NCBI GenBank assembly: GCA_945860605.1
Contig: CAMAQL010000003.1
Span: 1 to 59,706 of the forward strand
Direction: 5' to 3'
Length of the DNA stretch: 59,706 nt
Origin: Chitinophaga pinensis
GTDB taxonomy: Bacteria; Bacteroidota; Bacteroidia; Chitinophagales; Chitinophagaceae
Under the pieces are notes generated by a model that saw only the letters and a program-made list of their open reading frames with translations, searched no databases and was not told the origin of the DNA. The translations under genes and the position numbers were made by a program. This document shows, one piece after another, positions 54,001-59,706 of the stretch (position 1 is the first letter of the stretch; every line of letters begins with the position of its first letter).

Positions 54001-54205
54001 TAAGACATAAAATGCTTTCTGGTGCAGTATCTGTCTCCAATAAAATTTTTCCTATCCTAGCACCCAGAATCTGAGTTTTACCCGTGCCCGGTCCAGCAAT
54101 CACCATGACTGGTCCCTCAATGGTGTCTACTGCCTTTTTTTGTGCCTCGTTTAATCCTTGGTACACCTTTTCAAAGGCCAACTGCTGATCTGCTTTACTA
54201 ATCAT
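51068..54205 (-). CDS. UvrD/Rep helicase fused to a C-terminal PD-(D/E)XK nuclease with an iron-sulfur motif
   Basis: The 1045-residue protein combines a superfamily I helicase with a RecB-like nuclease. The helicase has Walker A GPGTGKT (residues 38-44), the DEXX box in VDEFQDTSGTQN, and VVGDDDQSIFRFQG; helicase motif V/VI is in LTTHGSKGLEF and LFYVAITRAKKHL. The nuclease (about residues 780-1045) has GAIDKIEF and VVVIDYKTG (catalytic Asp/Lys), and Cys791, Cys1018, Cys1023 and Cys1026 are spaced like an AddB-type iron-sulfur cage. It most resembles the single-chain RecB/AddA-like helicase-nucleases of Bacteroidota that process DNA ends for recombination. Confidence 0.9.
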   Translation of the reverse strand: MISKADQQLAFEKVYQGLNEAQKKAVDTIEGPVMVIAGPGTGKTQILGARIGKILLETDTAPESILCLTYTDAGAIAMRKRLMDFIGTAAYKVTIATFHSFCNDIIQDNLSLFEKPSLDPISELEKIALLKELIDQFDKTNPLKRFKGDVYYEMNNLMKLFSTMKKEGWDVAYLTTQIDEYIKDIPFRDEFVYKKKYKQFEAGDLKQGLVDDAIEKMGKLKAAVAAFDQYQSLMKKHGRYDFDDMINWVIGAFKENKNLLAQYQERYLYILVDEFQDTSGTQNELVQLLTNYWEQPNLFVVGDDDQSIFRFQGANVENMLHFQTKFKDDIINIVLEQNYRSTQPILDASTQVINQNQERLINKIGGLTKNLIASLPENQAIDIAPSILQYNDPQEEMMDITEKIAQLIETGTPPKEIAVLYKEHKYGTEIAHFLQQKNIPIYSRRTANLFDQILIQQILKILDYLACEWDQPNEGANLLFEILHFKWWQISPITIATLTVEANQLKYNAKENSFRKVLIDKTQEVQTDLFSKGGLEQVAKAVKVLEDLIGQIPNVTLVNLIEQILQKTGIIQAVLNSDEKAAELDMVTSFFDFIKDETHRKPSLDLKTLVDIFRLMKREDIRLPLPITLGSDAGVNLLTTHGSKGLEFTHVFLAGTNAAYWEKKRTTAAAGYSLPDTVLSSLERADDKEELRRLFYVAITRAKKHLTISYSKFKADGKELEPSQFLIELVQGNNGMIDAQQLDASIKMQYKLLRLETTVKPEIAQLEADFIQPKLDKFSMNVTALNNYLKCPLRFYYNSLIRVPSGKSEATTFGSAIHDALNKLFEKMQKAGNVFPDKQTLVEDFEFYMKRHHEAFTQQEFKDRVDLGGTVLVNYYDFYVQQWNKIVATEYRVTNVVVNDIPLKGAIDKIEFNGKEVVVIDYKTGNIDNAREQLKGPNEKNPDGGDYWRQAVFYKILLRHHPKNWQVTSAEFDFVEPNKKKAFEKIAIAITEADITTVQQQIKMVWEKIQQKDFYTGCGKEDCHWCNFVKNNELAVALHALEEEI

Positions 54206-54271
54206 GGGTTAAAATTAATGGCTTTGTGGCGATTTTATACAACAAAATGCCAAAAGCATTGTTAATCAGTT

Positions 54272-54745
54272 ATGTCTAAAGTTTATACCATCCACACCGA
54301 GCAATTCATCCCTATCTCTTTAACCGAGGCCTGGGATTTCTTTAGTAGTCCAGCCAATTTGGCTAAAATAACTCCGGCCAAGATGGGGTTCAATATCATC
54401 AGTCAATTTCATGGTGAAAAAATGTATCCAGGGCAGATCATTGAATACACGGTGAAACCGCTTTTAAATATTTCTTTGTATTGGATGACCGAAATCACCC
54501 ATGTGGTGGAAGGTGCTTATTTTGTAGACGAGCAGCGATTTGGTCCTTATACCATGTGGCACCACCAACACCATTTTAAAGCAGTACCGGGTGGAGTTAA
54601 GATGGATGATATAGTCCATTATAAAATCCCAATGGGGTTCTTGGGGGATATTGCGCAAGTACTTTTTGTCAAAAAGCAGCTGCAGGACATTTTTGATTTC
54701 CGTTTTAAAGCGGTGGAGGAGAAGTGGGGGGCTTACAAGCCTTAG
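54272..54745 (+). CDS. SRPBCC-family protein
   Basis: The 157-residue protein fits the SRPBCC (START/Bet v1-like) ligand-binding fold: VYTIHTEQFIPISLTEAWDFFSSPANLAKITPAKM, the middle EIT, and the C-terminal LQDIFDFRFKAVEEKWG helix. No catalytic motif is evident. The role is probably small hydrophobic ligand binding; the partner is unknown. It is divergent from the helicase gene and precedes kup. Confidence 0.82.
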   Translation: MSKVYTIHTEQFIPISLTEAWDFFSSPANLAKITPAKMGFNIISQFHGEKMYPGQIIEYTVKPLLNISLYWMTEITHVVEGAYFVDEQRFGPYTMWHHQHHFKAVPGGVKMDDIVHYKIPMGFLGDIAQVLFVKKQLQDIFDFRFKAVEEKWGAYKP

Positions 54746-54838
54746 TATTTCTATGTAGAATATATTTTAAAAATAGTTCCCTATTGTGATTTTTGAGTAC
54801 AGAAAATGTATCAACTTTGGTGTCTAGATTATTTATCC

Positions 54839-56806
54839 ATGGTACAAAATTCAGGGCACCAGCAAAAACTTTCAGTCGCAGGCTTATTAGTTACTTTAGG
54901 AATTATTTATGGTGATATCGGAACCTCTCCTTTGTATGTATTTAGTACCATTATTAACCACAAAGTAATTACAGAACAATTAATCTATGGCGCTATCTCT
55001 TGCGTTTTTTGGACTTTAACATTACAGACTACTTTTAAATATGTGCTCTTAACACTTAGAGCAGACAATAGAGGTGAGGGCGGCATTTTTTCTTTATTTG
55101 CATTAATTCGTCGTTATGTAAAATGGATTTATATCCCAGCAATCATAGGCGCAGCTATGTTATTAGCTGACGGGATGATTACACCACCCGTGTCTGTGTC
55201 TTCAGCTATTGAAGGATTAGCGGGCATTAAAGGGTTGGAAAAAATTATTGTACCTGGTAACGACTTAACAGTTGGTATTGTACTTGCCATTATCTCTTTA
55301 CTTTTTTTCTTTCAACGTTTTGGTACAAAAATTATTGGATTTGCATTTGGTCCTATTATGTTGATATGGTTTTCCATGATTACAATTTTAGGATTGATTC
55401 AGGTAATAGGTAATATCTCAATTCTTAAATCATTGAATCCTTATTATGGACTTGATTTATTATTAAACTACCCTAAAGGTTTTTGGTTATTGGGTGCTGT
55501 GTTTTTATGTACTACTGGAGCCGAGGCTTTGTATAGCGATTTAGGGCATTGCGGTCGTAAGAATATTCAGGTAAGCTGGATGTTTGTAAAATTTGCCTTA
55601 GTGATGAGTTATATGGGACAAGGTGCTTGGTTATTAAATCACGTTGGCACTACTTCAAATGGCATTAACCCATTTTTTGAAATCATGCCGCACTGGTTTT
55701 TATTAATTGGCATTGGCATTGCCACTATTGCAACTATTATTGCAAGCCAGGCTTTGATTAGTGGTTCTTTTACTTTAATTAACGAGGCTATTAGTTTAAA
55801 TTTTTGGCCGCGTGTTACTGTTAAATTTCCAACCGATCAAAAAGGCCAAATTTATATTCCTAGTTTAAACTTAATTCTTTGGGTAGGCTGTGTGACCATG
55901 CTACTTTATTTTAAAAAGAGTGAACATATGCTTGCCGCTTATGGCTTCTCCATTATTGTCACCATGATTATGACTACCGTTTTGATTAATTTTTACATGT
56001 TAAATGTAAAAAGGTGGAATCGCTGGGTGGTAGCGTTTATCATTTTAGTTTTTTGCATTGTTGAAATCTCCTTTTTTGTAGCCAATGTGGTGAAAATTCA
56101 TGAAGCATTGATCACGTTTGTATTTTCTTTCAGTATGATTTTTGTGATGACGATATGGCATCGTGCAAGAAAAATCGCCAATCGTTATTTGGATTTCGTG
56201 AAACTAAATACCTATTTAGAACAACTATCCAACTTAAGTGCAGACAAAGATGTGCCAAAGTATGCGACCCACTTGGTCTACTTAACCAAGGCCAATAACC
56301 ACAGAGAAATTGAGCATCGTATCATTGATTCTATTTTAAATAAGAAACCCAAGCGCGCAGATATTTATTGGTTCATTCATATCGACCGCACAGATTCTCC
56401 ATATGGTATGTCCTATAGCATTCGTGAATTAATTGATGACAAAGTAATGCGTGTTGATTTTAAATTAGGCTTCCGTATTCAACCACGCGTGAATGTCTTG
56501 TTCAAGAAAGTGATGCAGGAATTGAATGAGTGTCAGGAATTAGGTATTTATAGCAAGTACGAATCCTTGAAACAAAAAGACTTCCATGCAGATATTACCT
56601 ATGTCATTATTGAAAGCTTCTTCTCTATTGAAAATGAACTTTCATTGAAAGAGGACTTTATCATGGATTTATACTTTAATATCAAGCATTTGTCACAAAG
56701 CGACCAGAAAGCTTTTGGCTTGGACAATGACATGACCATTGTAGAACATGTTCCTTTGATTATTAAGGCCAATGAGAACCTTCCTTTAAAACGTACCTAC
56801 GATTAA
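54839..56806 (+). CDS. kup: Potassium uptake protein Kup
   Basis: Kup imports potassium with protons through the inner membrane. The 655-residue protein has about 12 transmembrane helices and the family signature GIIYGDIGTSPLYVF, with LTLRADNRGEGGIFSL and GADGMITPPVSVSSAIEG as further conserved blocks. A cytoplasmic C-terminal domain (about residues 460-655) follows. The ATG at 54839 (MVQNSGHQQKLSVAGLLV) is chosen; a start at 54806 adds 11 residues. The stop codon abuts the convergent GHL10 gene directly. Confidence 0.95.
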   Translation: MVQNSGHQQKLSVAGLLVTLGIIYGDIGTSPLYVFSTIINHKVITEQLIYGAISCVFWTLTLQTTFKYVLLTLRADNRGEGGIFSLFALIRRYVKWIYIPAIIGAAMLLADGMITPPVSVSSAIEGLAGIKGLEKIIVPGNDLTVGIVLAIISLLFFFQRFGTKIIGFAFGPIMLIWFSMITILGLIQVIGNISILKSLNPYYGLDLLLNYPKGFWLLGAVFLCTTGAEALYSDLGHCGRKNIQVSWMFVKFALVMSYMGQGAWLLNHVGTTSNGINPFFEIMPHWFLLIGIGIATIATIIASQALISGSFTLINEAISLNFWPRVTVKFPTDQKGQIYIPSLNLILWVGCVTMLLYFKKSEHMLAAYGFSIIVTMIMTTVLINFYMLNVKRWNRWVVAFIILVFCIVEISFFVANVVKIHEALITFVFSFSMIFVMTIWHRARKIANRYLDFVKLNTYLEQLSNLSADKDVPKYATHLVYLTKANNHREIEHRIIDSILNKKPKRADIYWFIHIDRTDSPYGMSYSIRELIDDKVMRVDFKLGFRIQPRVNVLFKKVMQELNECQELGIYSKYESLKQKDFHADITYVIIESFFSIENELSLKEDFIMDLYFNIKHLSQSDQKAFGLDNDMTIVEHVPLIIKANENLPLKRTYD

Positions 56807-58273
56807 TTAATCGATTACTTGGTACTTGCTTAATTGATTTTGTTTTCCAACTGCGACAATCCAAATTGGTTCTGATGTCGACTTTGTGATACCTAAAGTA
56901 TTCAACTTTATAGACTTGGTCTCTTTTGGTATGATTGCAGCAACCTGGTAACCAATTTTGGTTTTTTGAATCAATGCAAAATATTTTAAGGTATTGCTAG
57001 GATTGCTATCAATAATATTGTAGCTATTTTCATCCTGCTTTACAAGTTTCGGACTTGTCATTTTATGTTGAACCAACCATTCAATGGGTGCAATTAAAGC
57101 GGGTTGGCGGTAATAAGTATTTTGTAAGCTATCATTCCATCCATTGGCATTGGTTTTAAAACTAGCACTGCTAAAATAAATACTGCCATGGGTATTTTTT
57201 AAGGACCTCATTTTTTTAATTTGATTTGGAATCTCATTGGGAGACTTCCATGCAGCATTGCTTTCAGCTCTATAAATACCATGACCCACATAAAAATTCT
57301 TACCATAACTATTGCGATTCCACCACTCAATTAATTCGTTGTAGTCTGCTAAAGCATGCCCTTGTTCCCAATACAATTGTGGTGCCACATAATCAATCCA
57401 GTCTTTTTCTAACCACAATAAAATATCTGCATACAAGTCTTCATAGTTGGTTGATGCTTTTGTTTTACTACCTCTTGGGTCTGTAGATTGATTTCTCCAA
57501 ACACCAAATGGACTAACGCCAAATTGAACCCCTGGCTTGACTTTATGAATGGTGGCAGACAATTGTTTCACAATGGTATCACAGTTACTTCTTCTCCAAT
57601 CATCCTTACTTAAACCTCTTGCATTTTTTTGAAATGTGGATTCATCTGGAAATTCTTTTCCTACAATTTTATAAGGATAAAAATAATCATCCATATGCAC
57701 TGCATCAATATCATAACGTGTCACTAAATCACCCACTACTTTGTTGGTATGTTCCCATACTTCTGTTAGGCCAGGGTTAAAATATTTTTTATCACCGTAA
57801 GTTAAAAACCATTCAGGGTGGACTTTAGATAAATGCGTATTGGCAATACTTGATTTATTGACATCAAACACCGCTCTATAAGGGTTGATCCAAGCATGAA
57901 ACTCCATACCACGTTGGTGTGTGGCTTCAATCATAAAACTCAAAGGATCATAATAAGGACTAGGCGCTTCACCTTGTTTACCCATTAAGTATTCACTCCA
58001 AGGTTCTAGGGTGGATGGATATAAGGCATCTCCGGATGGTCTTACTTGCATGATGATGGCATTCATGCCATTCTTTTGGTGCATATCTAATAATGCTTCA
58101 AACTCGGCTTTTTGCACTTGACTACTCAATCCGGGTTTACTTGGCCAGTCGATGTTAACGACTGTTGCAACCCATACTGCTCTGAATTCAAATACGTTTT
58201 TATCTGACAAACTTGGTTGTGCAGATACTGAAAATGGGATGGCTAATAAAAGTGCAAATAAAATTTTATGCAT
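56807..58273 (-). CDS. GHL10-type glycoside-hydrolase-like protein (DUF187)
   Basis: The 488-residue secreted protein has a signal peptide (KILFALLLAIPFSVSAQ) and a GHL10 (DUF187) TIM-barrel domain: FRAVWVATVVNIDWPS, MNAIIMQVRPSGDALYPS, FHAWINPYRAVF, DAVHMDDYFYPYKIVGKEF and FGVSPFGVWRNQSTD. Acidic residues in the DAVHMDDY block are probable catalytic residues. Related proteins cleave cell-surface or peptidoglycan-like glycans, but the substrate is unknown. The C-terminal ~90 residues form an extra beta-module. Confidence 0.87.
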   Translation of the reverse strand: MHKILFALLLAIPFSVSAQPSLSDKNVFEFRAVWVATVVNIDWPSKPGLSSQVQKAEFEALLDMHQKNGMNAIIMQVRPSGDALYPSTLEPWSEYLMGKQGEAPSPYYDPLSFMIEATHQRGMEFHAWINPYRAVFDVNKSSIANTHLSKVHPEWFLTYGDKKYFNPGLTEVWEHTNKVVGDLVTRYDIDAVHMDDYFYPYKIVGKEFPDESTFQKNARGLSKDDWRRSNCDTIVKQLSATIHKVKPGVQFGVSPFGVWRNQSTDPRGSKTKASTNYEDLYADILLWLEKDWIDYVAPQLYWEQGHALADYNELIEWWNRNSYGKNFYVGHGIYRAESNAAWKSPNEIPNQIKKMRSLKNTHGSIYFSSASFKTNANGWNDSLQNTYYRQPALIAPIEWLVQHKMTSPKLVKQDENSYNIIDSNPSNTLKYFALIQKTKIGYQVAAIIPKETKSIKLNTLGITKSTSEPIWIVAVGKQNQLSKYQVID

Positions 58274-58335
58274 AGCTGAAAAATAATGTTGTAAACAACT
58301 TAATAATGATTTTGAAAATAAGACAATTGCTTTTT

Positions 58336-58797
58336 CTAAGAACCTGAATGTACCGTTCTTATTTTATCAAGGATTTGATTCATGGTGGCTGCTTCGGATG
58401 CATTGATCCCTTTTAATAAATCGTCTATACGATCATTGAACTGATCTAATTGATCCACCAAACCAAGGCCTTTAGGAGAGAGGGTGATATCTACCAATCT
58501 TTTATCTTTTTCGCAGGTATTTTTTACAACCAATTCTTTTGCAATTAAACGATCTACAATCCTACTCGTATCACTCATCTTATCCAACATGCGTTCTCTG
58601 ATTTTAAGTGTGCTCAATGGTGTAGCACTTCCTCTTAATATGCGCAGGATATTGTATTGTTGTTGTGTAACGCCTTCTTCGGAAAGTATTTTACCAATTT
58701 GTTCATTCAACCAATTGGCAGTGAAAAGGAGATTGATGCCCATCTTCTGAAACTCATTTCTGAAACTAGCTTGTTGTATATCTTGTTCTATCCCCAT
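58336..58797 (-). CDS. MarR-family transcriptional regulator
   Basis: The 153-residue winged-helix regulator of the MarR type begins with a helical dimerisation segment (LFTANWLNEQIGKILSEEG), then the DNA-binding helices (VTQQQYNILRILRGSATPLSTLKIRERMLDKMSDTSRIVDRL) and the wing (KELVVKNTCEKDKRLVDITLSPKG). It binds DNA as a dimer and often responds to phenolic ligands or oxidants. The target cannot be read; the nearby GHL10 gene is a candidate only by position. Confidence 0.9.
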   Translation of the reverse strand: MGIEQDIQQASFRNEFQKMGINLLFTANWLNEQIGKILSEEGVTQQQYNILRILRGSATPLSTLKIRERMLDKMSDTSRIVDRLIAKELVVKNTCEKDKRLVDITLSPKGLGLVDQLDQFNDRIDDLLKGINASEAATMNQILDKIRTVHSGS

Positions 58798-58834
58798 TGT
58801 TGCATTGGTATTAGGTTTCAGTTAAAAATACAAA

Positions 58835-59209
58835 TTATTGTCTTTTCTTCCACAATTGATATAGTGGCAATGCGAATAATACCCCAGCGGCATCTGCAAT
58901 CATATCTTTTACTTCGAATCCTCTGCTAGGCACATACCATTTTTGGTAGTATTCCATTGCAATCCCATACACAATACAGAAAATCATGGCCCAGGCTTGA
59001 ACTCGGACCGATTTTAGAGCTTGTATGGTGGTATGATCAAAAAAACAATAGAAGGACCAGGCCAGCGAACCAAATAAAATCACATGCACAATCTTGTCAA
59101 TTGGTAAAAGGTACAACCATCCAGTTCGATCTGTAAAGCTACTGCCAGGAAGGCTCAGCAATACAAATACGAGTGCGATTTCTGCGATCACCCAAATAAG
59201 GTATTTCAT
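58835..59209 (-). CDS. VanZ-family membrane protein
   Basis: This 124-residue polytopic protein (four hydrophobic segments) has the VanZ features: LPIDKIVHVILFGSLAW, IVYGIAMEYYQKWYVPSRGFEVKDMIADAAGVLFA. In enterococci VanZ modifies glycopeptide susceptibility; elsewhere the role is unclear. The ATG at 59209 (MKYLIWVIAEIALVFV) is chosen, because a longer frame from 59269 would run into gcvH. It follows gcvH by 10 bases. Confidence 0.85.
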   Translation of the reverse strand: MKYLIWVIAEIALVFVLLSLPGSSFTDRTGWLYLLPIDKIVHVILFGSLAWSFYCFFDHTTIQALKSVRVQAWAMIFCIVYGIAMEYYQKWYVPSRGFEVKDMIADAAGVLFALPLYQLWKKRQ

Positions 59210-59219
59210 AAAGGTTGGT

Positions 59220-59597
59220 TTAGTGCACCAACTGCGCATAGGCTTCGCTCGTAAGCAATGCATCCACATCTGCTGGATTGCTTACAGTCATTTTAATCAT
59301 CCAACCTGCTCCATATGCATCGGTATTTACCAATTCTGGTTGAGCTGATAAAGCTGGATTCACTTCTAAGACCGTGCCAGCGATAGGTAAAAATAAATCA
59401 CTTACTGTCTTCACCGCTTCTACAGTACCAAATACGGCTTCTGCAGCTAAAGTAGTTCCAATAGTATTAATATCTATGTAGACAATATCTCCTAACTCGC
59501 CTTGCGCAAAGTCTGTGATACCAATCGTAGCGGTATTGCCTTCTAATTTAATCCACTCGTGGTCTTTTGTGTAACGTAAGTCTGCTGGGAATTGCAT
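59220..59597 (-). CDS. gcvH: Glycine cleavage system H protein
   Basis: GcvH carries the aminomethyl group on its lipoyl arm between the P, T and L proteins. The 125-residue protein has the N-terminal [22 protein letters not shown], the lipoyl-lysine motif [11 protein letters not shown] (Lys63) and the tail [17 protein letters not shown]. The length is normal. A near-consensus -7 box (AATATTTG on the minus strand, 59618-59625) lies just upstream. A small palindrome, ATTGGT/ACCAAT (59633-59638 with 59644-59649), lies close by and could be an operator. I see nothing else in 59598-59706. Confidence 0.95.
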   Translation of the reverse strand: MQFPADLRYTKDHEWIKLEGNTATIGITDFAQGELGDIVYIDINTIGTTLAAEAVFGTVEAVKTVSDLFLPIAGTVLEVNPALSAQPELVNTDAYGAGWMIKMTVSNPADVDALLTSEAYAQLVH

Positions 59598-59706
59598 AGG
59601 TTATTTTTTTATTAGTGCAAATATTCATAAAAATTGGTAAAAAACCAATGGTCTAGAACTGATTGTTATCAAAATAAAGTAAAACATGGTCTTTTAGGAA
59701 AACCTC

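Noticed and set aside
1-59706. Prophage, insertion sequence, toxin-antitoxin or defence island
   Set aside because: No transposase, integrase, phage structural, toxin-antitoxin or restriction-modification motif appears among the supported genes. The helicase-nuclease resembles a housekeeping recombination enzyme.
1-59706. tRNA or rRNA genes
   Set aside because: No cloverleaf-like segment with a TTCGA-type T-loop and acceptor pairing was found in the intergenic gaps by eye.

Overview
The window is chromosomal DNA of a member of the Bacteroidota, most likely family Chitinophagaceae or a close relative. The order uppS-bamA-ompH-ompH-murI, the split methionine synthase, the short DUF4286 protein, the bTHX ribosomal protein, the lipoprotein-type LptC and promoter -7 boxes of the form TAnnTTTG all fit that phylum. 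Ribosome binding sites of the Shine-Dalgarno type are essentially absent, also as expected. The DNA is A+T-rich by eye and gene-dense. I saw no tRNA, rRNA, CRISPR array, prophage or insertion sequence.

Layout. 1-6.8 kb: envelope and housekeeping (undecaprenyl-PP synthase, BamA, two Skp-like chaperones, glutamate racemase, L34, RNase P protein, YidD). 6.8-8.3 kb: superoxide dismutase and tRNA adenosine deaminase, separated by an elaborate nested inverted-repeat element. 8.3-18.7 kb: an accessory sugar-oxidation locus. One arm (minus strand) holds a Gfo/Idh oxidoreductase, a TIM-barrel isomerase, a lipoprotein cytochrome c and a DUF1080 (3-keto-disaccharide hydrolase family) protein. The divergent arm holds a Tat-exported TIM-barrel protein, a GMC dehydrogenase with a CX5CX3C iron-sulfur motif, its Tat-lipoprotein small subunit and another Tat-exported TIM-barrel protein. 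A class V aminotransferase-like protein and a Tat-exported Gfo/Idh protein close the locus. I read it as a periplasmic glycoside C3-oxidation route: oxidise, hydrolyse the 3-keto glycoside, isomerise or reduce the 3-keto sugar, and pass the electrons to cytochrome c.

18.9-29 kb: aldehyde dehydrogenase, membrane-anchored glutathione peroxidase, Dus, CPBP protease, CdsA, Psd, HAD phosphatase, SDR, TIGR02757 protein, cystathionine gamma-synthase and SdpI-like protein. 29.1-38.2 kb: a deoxyhypusine-synthase-like enzyme lacking the catalytic lysine, then a long minus-strand run (M28 peptidase, RpiB, TatC, CNNM/CorC protein, aldo-keto reductase, LptC, an outer membrane protein, CoaX). 38.3-40.9 kb: MeaB GTPase coupled between two glycosyltransferases. 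40.9-59.7 kb: mostly minus-strand genes (bTHX, HU, DUF4286, ExoIII, split MetH, YceI, RecR, Ig-like lipoprotein, a helicase-nuclease with an iron-sulfur motif, GHL10, MarR, VanZ, GcvH), with SRPBCC and Kup on the plus strand.

The two points most worth a second look are the sugar-oxidation locus, whose dehydrogenase and Tat-dependent partners form a coherent module, and the two palindromic intergenic elements (7574-7784 and 30099-30204). TatC, needed to export four of the sugar-locus proteins, is encoded in the same window. All functional calls rest on reading the translated proteins; no database search was possible.
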